A stretch of 64,000 bases of DNA from Bagarius yarrelli (lineage: Eukaryota > Chordata > Actinopteri > Siluriformes > Sisoridae). The notes below the pieces were generated by a model. It was given only the letters and a program-made list of their open reading frames with translations, had not been told where the DNA came from and made no database searches. The position numbers were made by a program, and so were the translations under genes. Of the stretch, positions 45,818 through 57,800 are shown one piece after another (positions within the stretch are counted from its first letter, which is position 1; each line of letters opens with the position of its first letter). The DNA lies in NCBI GenBank assembly GCA_005784505.1, contig VCAZ01000021.1, positions 3,785,308 through 3,849,307 on the forward strand, read 5' to 3'.

Positions 45818-45871
45818 CTGGAGGGTTCTTGCCAGGCTCATTGTTACTGGGACTTCCTGACTGCTGTGAGT
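45818..45871 (-). CDS. nfib: nfib exon 3 (linker after the DNA-binding domain)
   Basis: This 54-nt exon reads, with a G carried from the previous exon, DSQQSGSPSNNEPGKNPP. That aligns with human NFIB DSGQSGSPSHNDPAKNPPG. The acceptor is TTTGTTTACAG and the donor is CCAG followed by GTATCAC. The exon enters with one base carried in and leaves with one base, matching the neighbouring exon. It encodes part of the flexible linker between the DNA-binding/dimerisation domain and the transactivation domain. A (CA)n tract on the transcript strand starts six bases into the downstream intron. It is the most upstream coding exon in the window. The preceding 532-nt-type exon for the DNA-binding domain is absent. 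Confidence 0.93.
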
Positions 45872-47224
45872 CTGTAAACAAATATAAAGAACGTGGATTA
45901 GTACACAAAACACAGACTAAGTGACTCAAAGAGCAGCGGCAGCACAGATTACAGTCCCCTCATTTATAATCCACTTCCATTCCAGTCAGCTTTATTTGTT
46001 AAGCTCTTATTGCTTTCTAGAGCTTTTTTATTTGTTTCTCTGGCAAAGGGGAAATTAGTAAAATCCTTGATTATCATCACCCAGAGCTGTGACTCTTAGG
46101 ATAGACACACTGACATCTGGTAATAAAAAGCTAATTTGTCTTCTAGGAAAAGCAGCCAGGTAAAAAAACAAGTGGCCGTTTTAACACTGTACGTTTTAAT
46201 TAAAAGTATTAAATTCACATGCAAATCCATGATCTATTTTGTACATGATGGCAGTTATTGTATGGTTCCCACCCAACCCCCACCTCATCCCTCTCTGGGA
46301 AAGACTGCAGGAGCTCAGTCCTGACAGGCCAGGCCAGATGTGTGCAGAAACATGTTTTTTTTTTTTCAGAATGGATGAACTAGAAAGAGAGAGGAAACGT
46401 GCAAAATGTGTTCTGTGCAAAACAAATCAAACGAGCGGGAGGTTTTTTTGAGCTTGAAGAGCCACACACGTGTAAAAATCACTTTTGGAGGTCTGGAGTT
46501 GAATCTACATCACATAATGCAGACACGGTTCTGAGAGAAATTTGGAGGGGCAGCAGTGAAGGAAGGAGGGGGCGGTTTTGTGAGAAGAATCCAGCATTAG
46601 GTTGCTCTTTTATTAATCTGAACCCTGACGGGTGACTGTTACCTTACACGACCTTCTAAAAGCAGGTGTGTAGAATTCCGCTGACCATGATTTCTGTGAC
46701 GCTGTAGGATCTTCCATTACGGATAAAACTCCACAATTGGTTTTGTCATTTGTAGCTTAATGGATTAAACCAAAACAGCATAAAAGACATCAGCTTAAGC
46801 ATAGCCTGAGTTTAGTATTGCTTCAGCCGAGCGTGTGTCGTCCACCCGGGTGATTTACACAGGCTCTTTGCACATGCTTTCACGCAACACAAAGAGCCAC
46901 ACATGTTCAAGGGGCCCTAAAAGAAAAAGCGAAACGATATGATCTCTTACAAGGAGACTGAGAACTGCATTGAACTCCTTACATATATTCTTGTGCGGAA
47001 CATCATTCCTCCTCCACCTCCTCCTTCATTTAATGGTTTTGTTTCAGTAGAGGATGAAGAAGCGATATACAAGCATTTAGAATCAATTTTCTAATGCAAA
47101 GTGTTTTTACATTTTAACAAAAATTGATTGGATTTGGCTTGAAATTAAAAAAAAAAGGAAAAAAAAAGAAAAAGCAATTCTACCGCTTCAAAAAGTGCTA
47201 CAGATAAATTATTGATAGCATCTT

Positions 47225-47480
47225 TCACACACACAATCACACAGCTCCTTCTAAAGCCGTGAGAAAAGTCATCTACGCTCTGTTGGATTTAATAAGCCCA
47301 AAGCCGGACTGGACTATTAAAGGCCTTTTATTGGTGGGACTGGTGCAAGCTGGCAGTGTGACAGTGCCAGCTCTGATGCCAACTTCCCATCCCCCTTTCC
47401 TGCCGATCAGCCTTCACATATGCACTATACGCCATCCATCAGTCTGGATAAAGACACCTCCTACTGAGTTCCAAAAAAGA
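47225..47480. promoter_or_regulatory. Candidate conserved non-coding element (intron 2)
   Basis: Unique sequence including an inverted repeat AGCTGGCA (47348-47355) and TGCCAGCT (47365-47372) with a 9-base spacer. The TGGCA parts resemble NFI half-sites at non-canonical spacing. ATTAAAGGCCTTTTATTGG is a further palindromic block. Confidence 0.3.
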
Positions 47481-48284
47481 GAAAAAAAGCAGACAGAGAG
47501 AAAGAGGGGATGGGAAATAAAATGGCTTGAATCTATAGGTGCATTCTAGCATAGCGTTGTTTACTGTGATTAAAACAGAAACAATAGAGCAGCTGGCTTG
47601 GGTATTTAAACATCAAATGCTCCAGACTCATTTTTCATTACGGCTATGGACGCAAACCAATACTGTAGAAACACACTTCACAGATGTCGTCATTGGGTAT
47701 GAGAACTAAACCACAAATGTGCTTGTTTGATTACCAAAAAAATATTTCGAACAGAATTTTACATCACTGTAATGTAATTACAAGGTTACGCCTGTGTGTT
47801 CAGATGTGTGTGTGTGTTCCTTTGCAAATGTAGCCTTCGAAATGAAAGAGAAGTATTGGACACTGAAAACAAACGGCAGTAAGCCACGCTTATAAACAGT
47901 TCGGCCAAGTCTGTGCTGAGTGTGTGTGTGTGGTTGTAAGTGTGTCTACTTGTGAGTGTAAGCCACAGATACCTGAAACACACAGAGCCTCTCTGAGCAC
48001 ACTTCTTGGCACCTAATGACCGTGTCAATGTTTAAACAAACTAGCAGAGAAGTGGAGTTTAAGAGAAGACTTGAAAGAGACAAACCAGTGACGATATACT
48101 GAAATTTATTTTACTGTTATAGTATTTGATTATTTATCTTCTTTATGGTTTATACATTATAATATCTTTCTTTATAGACATTATATATACCAAGAATTAG
48201 AAAATTGAAGAAAATTAGGTATTTATTTTCCTAAGAACCAGTATTTATTTTCAAAGAACAGCCAAGCATGTAATGACGTACGTT

Positions 48285-48340
48285 TATTTGGCATTTGGCA
48301 GACCCCTTTATCCAGAGCGACTTACATTTATCTCTTTTTT
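48285..48340 (-). mobile_element. SINE tail fragment
   Basis: The minus strand reads GTAAGTCGCTCTGGATAAAG followed by GGTCTGCCAAATGCC, the conserved tail of the SINE family, with no body. Confidence 0.7.
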
Positions 48341-51300
48341 TATATTTATCCGCCAAATGCCAGAGAAGTAGATCTTTTTTTTTTTGGTCTTCTGTCTTTT
48401 ATCTAACACACTAACAAAGAGATCATTTATAATATTTCAATAATCATAGACTATCTTGTCCTTCTTTTTTTGACTTGGTGTTTAGACTAGCTGTGTACAA
48501 TCCCAGGATTCACAGTCATGTCCAAATTCACAGATTTCCTTCTTGTACCAGTGACACAGACGGTGTTAAATCTTACGGTCACAGGTCAAACCTCTTTCCT
48601 CCTTTAGTTGGATTCCATCTGTCGGTTTCTGATGTGCAACTCAGCGCAACATTCTTTTTACACAAGTCATCAAATTATATAAGGTTCATTCCCTTCCAAT
48701 TTCTTTACAGAAGAAAAAAAAAACTTCTTTCTTCGGCAGTCTTTCTGTGGAAACACACCTCCTACTCTCCCTCAACTAAACATAAACACACACACTCACA
48801 CTCCTATACTTGGCACGATCGCTGTGCAGCCTATCCGGCCTGTCGTCTCTGCTTTGTGTTTTGTTTAGAGCTATCACATACTTTAGCAACTTTTCTTTGC
48901 TGGCTGAAGACTGGGCTGTATCACACACACACATATACACACACACACACAGACGCATACTTACACGCACAAGCATTGAACGACAAGTAACATGCATACC
49001 GTCGACATTTCAGGAGGAGGCGCCTGGCAGCCATTTTAGAAAGTGAGCACGGCTGCACACGTACTGGTCTGCTTGCCAAGAAAACCCGGCATTAGCCAAG
49101 AATTCTTCCTTTCCTTCGTTCCTTTTACTCTCTCTCTCTATTTTATAGGCCAACCATGAAGAAAGAGAGAGAGCGAAAGAGAGAGGCAGAAATATCTTCT
49201 AATTGTGGGCTGTCCTGCTTGAGATGTTTTGAGCCGTGCAGCTGCACTAGTGTAAATACTGCCTGTGGCTAAATGTGTGTGTTTGTGTCCATTTTTTTTT
49301 CTGTGTATTTTGGTGTGTGTGTATTTAGTCATTAGTTTTTTTGGTGCTGGCCGAGCTGAGCACTTATTACCTCACGGCATGTAGGGTGACAAATCAGCCG
49401 AGGCAGCCCTTGGGTAACGACTGTTTAAACTTTCTTTTTTTCTTACCTTCTCTCTCAATCAGCCTGTATTTACATTTCCATCAATTTCACAATCAGTCTT
49501 TCAACCTGCAATTACCGCTTTGTTTCGGCCCTTTAGTAGATCTCTCGCAACAGCCTTATCGCTTGTGCTTTCCTCACCAACACGCTCTCTACCATGCTCC
49601 TGCTGTCGTTCTCCTTTGTCGCAGGCCCAGCGCTTGTTTACTAAACACCGGGCCTTTTATCAGAACCAGCCATAACCTAAACAGAGATAGACGGGACGAA
49701 AGCATCCTGGCAGATATAGAGAGAGCGAGACGGAGTGAGAGAGGAAGCCTGTTGTGGCTGTTCGGGTGCCAAAGCCGAATCGCCTGCGCGGGGTGTGAAT
49801 AGCGGGTACACCAAAGCCAATGGGCATCTGTTCGGAAAGCTGACACAAAGGCATCCGAGCGTCCATCTTGTAATGAACTCGCACTGTCTCGCATGTTTGT
49901 CTCTGATAGATGAAAATAGATGAATCAATGAAGGATTTTAAATGTTGCCTATGGATGTAGTTTTGTCTTAAAAAAATATCGTTATAATAATTTTTTATTC
50001 CTCTAATATCAATACACAAGGTAATCTTTGGAAATGCTTTTTTCTTATTCTTAATATTAACATAGATTTTTTACATAGTAAATTTTAGCATCATACATTA
50101 AAATCATACCATATAGCACTAAAACTGCTATTTACACTGTTTAACTACTAATTTATTGTTTATAAAAAATAGCTCAAATATAAAATAATAATATGTTTAA
50201 TAACAAATTGTATTAATTGTAAAAAATTGTATTTATTTATTACGTTTTTGATTTTTTTTTTTTAAATGGAAAGTCAGCAGCCAGTTATCCTATCCAGTCA
50301 CACTCACGTTTGACTCATCAAGCTTTGGAGTTTTTATTAAAAACCAACACCAAAAAAGCAATTATGCAATTATGGCTTAAAACAACTATTTCTAAAAATT
50401 ATGACTTGAGGAGGAGAGATTAAAATCAGTTTGATGAGGAATATAAAGACTCGTGTAGAGGGGGTTGAGGTGGAGTAGCCGAAAAGCTGAAAAAAAAGTG
50501 GTGGGAAAACAAGCAGAAAAATGATGTGACAATAGAAAGTGTATAAAAGTAAAAATCACATGATCGAATAAGTACAAGGACAATGTGGCATTATTGATCT
50601 GTCTGTGTGTTAACAAAAGCCACTACAGTCTGACATACAGCGTCATGCAGAGACTGTTGCATTACATATGTCTGCTTTGGCAGTCCAGCACCGAGACCAC
50701 AGAGACTCATCAGTCACATGTCAAACCGTAGGTGTCACAGTGACACGCACCGTGCGCCTTCACATCTCGGTGACAAAAGCGGCACAGAGCGTGCCCAGAT
50801 CACCACAGCCAAAGGTCAAATCATAGACAGCTTATGGAAATGAGTGTAGGAGAGTTTTCATTTATGCAGGGTCATTTTCAAAATGTCTGCTGTTAGTATG
50901 TCAAGGAGAGGAGATTTGTATAACCGTGAAGATGTTTTTTCAACGTATTGGAATAATATTTCATGCAAAGACTTTGCATACCTGCTTATATCACCAATGC
51001 AAATGCTTTGTATTCGAAACATTAACAAAAAAGTGTATCTTAAATGAGCACTGAATTTTTCACCGCTGCAGTTTATTACGTTGTACGAGCTACACTTAGA
51101 TCAGGTACGAGCAAATCCAATGCCAGATGACATGTTTTTTTAAAGCTTGCTGCCGTTATGATGGTTTGAACCTTTGAATCTAGTGGTTTATTGACTGATA
51201 CACCGAGCCCTAATAATATTTCACTACAAATGTGTTTGAACGCTATCAGTGCACACCGAATATAACTCCTGAAATGGTTGAACACCTGGAGAAAATGGAT

Positions 51301-51479
51301 AATCAACAACTAATTCAATAATACACAAGTGCTATTCGAATTTCCTGTTTCTTTTTAACCCTGCAACAGCATGGACATTATGTAGAGAGATTAGCACACA
51401 GCTCCTTCCCTCTTGTGTTTGTCTGCAGGGTATTTATAGCAGTAGTAAAGACTGCATTGACTGAAATTGTATGACATCT

Positions 51480-52390
51480 CATCAGGGTATCTTTCCTTCC
51501 CAGTGACAGCATGCCACTTGGATGTGTATTGTTACTTGATTGGCTGAGTGAGCGGCCCATTTGCATGAGTGTGCGTCGTGTCGTGGGACAGTGGGGGGAG
51601 GTCCGGGCCGGTTCGGGCCTCGTCTGTGGCAACTGGCCAACAGTCTTTTGTAGTCGTCGCAAGCTGGGCAGGGTGGTGGGCACAGAAAGAGAGAACAGCG
51701 CAGGGAGACACAGACAGAGAGTGAGACTATAGATTTAATTATGCATGCACATTTTCCCATTCATGGAGGTGAGTGCGAAAGAGGGCGAGGGGTTGGGTGG
51801 CAACCAATGACATTCCACCGTACAGAGCTCCTGTCTGGAGGAACACTAATGAGGTGACACTCAGCGGCTGGAGCCCAGCCAAAACAGTCCATTAACTCCA
51901 CACAAGTAGTTAAGAGGAGGAGAGACTGGAAGGGGGCAGACGGGGAGAAGAAGTAAAGGAAAAGTTCAAGAGAGGGAGTGAGAGAGGCGAGTTGTGAATG
52001 ACACAACGGGGGGCCCATGGTAAAAGGGGAGGGGTGGTCATGGTGGGGGGGGCGCTTGTGATGGCGAGCGTGTGCGTCTAAGTGTATAGAAGGTCAGTAA
52101 GGCTGCTAGAGTCTCATGCACTCGGAGACCCAGACTCAGACAGGCTTTTAACAGTCTGCCTCCTTTCTTTCATCTCTCATTTTCCAAGTCAGACTAGCGC
52201 AGGATAATGGCGGCCGTTTCCTTATATCGTAATCGCAGTTCCGAGGCTTTTACGTCTGTCATGGCCAACAGTCCGGGGTGTTAATCAGTCGGACGGAAAG
52301 CGGCGATCGTTTGTACAAATTAAATTTGATCCTCTGGCATGCTTAAATTACACCTATTAAATGTGCCATCACTTAGTTCCTTCTCCAGTT
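51480..52390. promoter_or_regulatory. Candidate cluster of conserved elements (intron 2)
   Basis: About 900 bp of unique, GC-balanced sequence in otherwise A/T-rich intron. Blocks include TTGATTGGCTGAGTGAGCGG (a CCAAT-type core), AATTATGCATGCACAT (octamer-like), CTAATGAGGTGACACTCAGC, AGCCAAAACAGTCCATTAAC and TACAAATTAAATTTGATCC. It is the longest stretch of this type in the intron. Possible enhancer cluster or unannotated alternative promoter; nothing visible decides between them. Confidence 0.33.
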
Positions 52391-54034
52391 AACTCAACAC
52401 ACACATATACACACTGAGAATGTAAATACATTATTCCAACATGTCACACAAATTGCACTTAAATGCAAATAAACTGTGGGTCGGGACAATTTAGAGACAG
52501 GAGCACAGCCCACAGACACAAACACGTTCACACACACACACACACACATGCGTGTATATGTGAGGCACACGGCAAAAAAAGTTGTCTCACCACATAGTTA
52601 TGTTTGCTCTGTCAGAACATGTTGTGTGAACCTTATCTCCAGCAAAAATCACACAAAACTCTTCAGACTCAAAGCGTTTGGCACACGTCCACTAAAACCT
52701 CCATCAATAACTGAAATAGAAATATTCATCTGAAGGAAGGGAAAGTTTAAATAAGCACAAGTTTTGACAGGATGTTTGAGGTGTCATATTTTTAACGAGT
52801 GTCTCAGTGATTAACACAAGAAAATCACTTTGCTTTTATGTGGAAGATGATCATTTCAGGCAACAGCACCTACGCTGTAGCAAAATTACTGGCACCAAGT
52901 AAATAAACTGTTATGGAAATAATTATAATTGACTTAAATATTAAAATGATTTAATTAACTTGATTCATTGAATTTAATTAGACGATCTTCAAATAGTAAG
53001 CTCTAACCTATAATTGAAGTCATTTTTTTATACCTTTACCAAGTCATAGGCTGACTTAAGGCTGACTATATAATATATATCCAGTCATACTTAAAAAATA
53101 TAACAGCTGTGTTTCTTAAAAAAAAAGAAATGCATCGGAGTTTAACAAAAATGTAGAATGGGTGATACAAACCAAAAAAATATGCATTTAATAGCAAAAT
53201 GGGTTGAATCTATTAATTTACCTGCTAATATACTGCTTTGCGTTTCTTTGAATGAAAAAACAATCCACTGTTTGCTTTTTAAATGAGATGGTAAAATAAA
53301 TGAAAATCAACTGAACCTCTATGGTGAAAATGTTAGCTGTCAAGGTTATGGGTAAATCATAGGTAAAACACTGATTCTCATCTAATCCTAGAATTCACAG
53401 ACAAAGAAACGACTCTTACCCATGTGGCTATGTCTATGTTTATACTGTTTTAATCATTAAGTTATTTTAGATCAGTTTGATTGATTAAACTGAAATGGTT
53501 TTATTCAGTGTTTATATTAAAAAAATGGATATGATTAGAAGGCAAAAAGGGTTTTTTACGCTGCACATTGTGACCGTCCCGGGCTCAGCTGGTGACCGGG
53601 CTTATGTGTGAGGAAAGGAAGATGGTGAGTGAAGTAAAGTGCCAACTCCTGCATGAGAAGAGTGGCAAAGTGCCAAGGTGGCAGGCAATGAGTATCTGAG
53701 TAAGGCTCAAGTCATGCCAGAGCCAAGGGCAAAGGAACTATTTACAGATAAACTACAATAGACATACACACATACACCTGTAGCCAAATTGGAAAGATAG
53801 TGATTTTTTTTACGTAAAAACGCCACATCTCAGGCAAGATCTTGGGGGAAAAAAACTTCCAAAGTAGACAACACATGTCCGAGCATTTTTTAGTGCTACA
53901 ACACTACTAATTTCAGACTGAAACACAATCGTGAAGTGAAAATAGATGCTGCAGAAGCTTCTCGTGCTTTGTTGCTGCCACAACATTCAATTATCCAAAA
54001 AAGTGCTCTTAACATTGAGGCTCTGTTTTGCATT

Positions 54035-54120
54035 TAGAGAATCGGCCACTGCTGGGCCCCTAAACCAGGCCCTTAACTGCTTAAATAGATAAATCGTAAA
54101 TTGGTCTGGACAAGGGTACC
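54035..54120 (+). mobile_element. SINE fragment
   Basis: CGGCCACTGCTGGGCCCCTA and GTAAATTGGTCTGGACAAGG. Head and end are lost. Confidence 0.55.
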
Positions 54121-57039
54121 AAAAATGGAAAGATAGAATACATCTAAAAATATTACTAGAAAGAACAAAAAAGTCACGCGTCCTTTACCACCTCTTATAT
54201 CCACCAGTCGAAGTATTATTTATTTCATTCTTTAATGCTGTTGGATATTATAATTCATGGATATCGCATGTCTTATTAAATGGTAAACTAGTCTAAAAAC
54301 CTGACAAACACTTAACTAAAGTCTCTATAGACTGAGCGACTCCTGGGGCCCTTGCACCTCTGTTAAACGCTTGATCTGGGTAATGAGCATGGCGTACAGT
54401 GGACCTTGTGAACCACATACCAGACACCCGTTAACTGAAAGCAGCCATGTGGAATGCTGCATTGAACAATTAACGTTGCATACACAGTGGCTTCAACGAG
54501 TACTTTACTCTAGTTATTTATTTACGCTTTCCAGGTGAAAGTTCAACATTTTTGACAAGATGTATTATTATTTAATAAAAAGCCTTCTAGATGGTTTTAA
54601 AATTAAGGCCCATTTAAAATTTAAGGCCAGGGCGGTAAATCAGACACCCTTGAAAGGGACACAGCAAGAACACCGCGCAGCTGATAAAGCCTCTCAGGCG
54701 GAAAGTGTCGGTAGGATAGTGGCTGGTGATTAACACAAGGATAATGAAGGAAGCTCTCATTCAACTCTAAAGAGCCCTGTGATGCCCGCTACAAGGTCAG
54801 AATACAGGCAATGGGCCAGTCATGTGCAGCAGCAGACTGGTGATCTCAGCGCATGACGGGTACTTCTTTCTATTGCGCAGATGCTACACCATAATTCACG
54901 CTCTGTTAGTTGCAGGTTCCCTCCTCCCTGGAAGACACTTAGACAGGCATGTGCTCATGAGGCTTGCTGGGGCGGCCCTGGGTTGCAGCAGTAACAACAT
55001 GTGGTTTGGCTCCAGTGTTCAGTTTATATGCGCGACAGTGAGAGGAGGAACCGCTAAATGAATTTCAGATTCTGTTGTTCCAACATCATAAACAATGTTA
55101 CACAAAGGTCTGGCATTAAGCAGATGAAGAATGTTACTATTAACAGAAGCTGGTATGTTTTCTTCGCAGATACAATATCTAAAAATAATCATTAAATTCA
55201 GGATTCAAACAGCAGCGCAAATAACGTATTACATAGAATTTGAACTTGATCACTTTTCAGTGTGTGTTTAATTTTGCAAATTCATTCAACTTTTAATATC
55301 ATACAATATTCCTAGTAGTAGCCAAACATTCAACAACAGATTTGTCTTGAGGAGATCAATGATGAGAAAAAAATCGTCTGTGGTGGAGTGCAAACAGTGT
55401 TGCTCTTTTTGTAATCACTGTTATGGAGCATAAGAATTACAGCAGGCTTCCCTGCACCGTGTGGCTATACTCGCCCTCCCATGCCGTGGGGCTGGGAGTG
55501 CAAAAAGGCCTTTGTGTGCGCTTTAGCTTTCTGGAGGAGTGTTGGTACGCTAGAGAGAGTCATAAAGATGATTTAGAAGAAAAAGTGTTAATGTTTATCA
55601 AACTGCATTTTTTAACAAATTCTTTAAGAGAATGGGTTATAAAAAAGCCATTACAAGTTATATAAAGCGAAAAAATGTTATGATCTCACAGTCCGGTAGC
55701 CAACTAAGAAATACTTTGTTCGTTGTCCTTAATTTTCTGCTTCTTACTGCCATATGTACGGGTCTGTCCGACGCCTGTCTTTGTATGAACCCGAACAGGC
55801 TGATCAAATTTTGTTAGAAAAAAAGGTGAGCGAGCGGTTGAAGCCGGATAGCAGATTAGACAGCTGTGGTATTGGTGGTAAACAATGCTTGGGAAGAATC
55901 GTTTTTTTTTCTGTTTATGGTGTATGAAATATGTTTGTCAGTAAAAGCTTGGTCAGTGAGGAAAAAGGAAATAAAGAAGAAAGGGGTGGAGAATGGAAGG
56001 AAATCACAAGTTCCTTCTCAGTCATGAAGATGCATGAACAACTAACGTGTGTCATATTAATCCAAACGCCTAATCTAAAATCTAAAGCCCTAAAAACTTC
56101 TGGAATTTTTTTTTTACAGCCCAGGTATGTTACCATCTTGTGCATTAATTATCATTGCCTGCAGCCATTTTCCATCATTTAAAAAAAAAAAAACTTCATT
56201 GCTGTTTATATTCTGGTGCTGCCATGAATGCACACACATCTAATAAACCTGTTGGTTTTATGTTGGTAGCAAGTGAAAATTACAGTGGTTGAGATTAGGT
56301 ACTGCGATGGTATTAGTAAGGGTTTTTTTCGGCTTTGTAAGCCTAGTGGAATTCGGTGAGTGTGCATACTGAACAAAAAAAATCTGTATTTCGTAATCTT
56401 TTGCTTTGAGGAAGAAGCATTATAAATCACTTACATCGCTGGAGTGCTATGTTTGTATTAGTAAACACTAATGGTTTATATCTGACCATTTCCAATTAAT
56501 AAATCTGTACAAACGTTTTTTAATATAATAAATCTTTTTGATTTCTTACATTAAAAGTTGAAGCTAAAATAACAGTCCCGCAGTGCTTGAATAGGCTGCA
56601 ATCCAGTAGATATAAAATGTTATCTGCATGCATTTAGCTGAACACACTATTGCATCATGGGAACTAGCAAAGACGTCAAAGAGCGACAATGTACTCACAC
56701 TCAATAATCTGCACTCTTGGCAAGTGTACATGTCTCCTCCAACCCTCATGTCCTTAAATGACTTTTTTTTCACAAGGATATGCAGTGAAAGCGACACATT
56801 TGAGTCTCAGGCCGAACTGATCCCAGGTCCCAGGTTATGTGTATAAGGGTTTCTGCTAAAGTTCCAGGTGGTTGGCAGAATTGCCACAACGCTTCCTCTG
56901 CACGCTGTCCAAGCCGCTTGAGCTTGGCACATCTCACCTAGAACAGCTTGGACCGCGTCTACAAATATTCGCCATGGCAAATTCTGGACCCCATACACTT
57001 CCTAGTATTTTGTAGTAGATATTTTGTACTAATGCTCAG

Positions 57040-57800
57040 GCCTCAGTCTGGCCTCTGAAAGAACAAGCAGAAGAAAGCTAAACTACTGTACACCAGGAGG
57101 AGGCTCCTTATAAGCTATTTATGCCAGGACGACACAAAGGTATGCCTTTTTTTATCAGTAGAAGGAATTACGCAGATCATATGTCACCATATGGAATTCC
57201 TTTTACACATAATGCATTTCCTTCATGGAGTCTGTGAGAAGCCATAGAGCATATCTACTGGGAGAACTCTTTGGGACCAGGGGAAAAAACTTCAGTGCGT
57301 GGGTGTGGGTGTGTGCGTGTGTGTGAGCAGACATGGGGTGGGGGGCCTCTGTCAGGGGCAGCCTCGGCACACTGAGCAAAAATATGCCATATGCACTCGG
57401 TGAACTGGGGCCTGCAGGGCTTCTCTCAAGGTTATTAGAAAACCCTGCACACCCTGTGCGGAAAAAAACAAATAGTCCAAAGGAGAACTAAATGAAGGCT
57501 CGAGTTCTGCCACACCTCTCTCACGTGTGAGGCCCAGGAGGACTTTTGAGGAGCTCCAAAAACATTTTGGGCTTAACAAGAAAACTCTGTCTGATCCCTC
57601 CTGTTGTCACAATGACACGGTCACTGAGACAGAGCGTATGCCTTTGCCTCAGATAACAGAACCGCCTGTGACACAGAGTTTCCTTCCCTTTGCCGGGGCC
57701 AAGAGCCAGGGTTGTGCATCCGCTGCTCCACCCCCGGGTCCTCATCCACACAAAAGTAGGAAGCGGCAGCCGTGGCCACTCGCATTGTGACAGACCTCTC
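57040..57800. promoter_or_regulatory. Candidate conserved element (intron 2)
   Basis: Repeat-poor, GC-balanced sequence with CTCACGTGTGAGGC (an E-box palindrome, CACGTG) and CATGGAGTCTGTGAGAAGCC. A short GT-rich run lies at 57299-57325. Open frames in both strands are unrelated to known proteins. Confidence 0.25.

Noticed and set aside
48475..48990. 171-codon open frame on the plus strand
   Set aside because: Composition is driven by CA repeats and pyrimidine tracts (runs of His/Thr). No family resemblance.
49341..49802. 153-codon open frame on the plus strand, with overlapping minus-strand frames
   Set aside because: The frames on both strands are equally open and unlike known proteins. 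GC-balanced sequence often gives such frames by chance.
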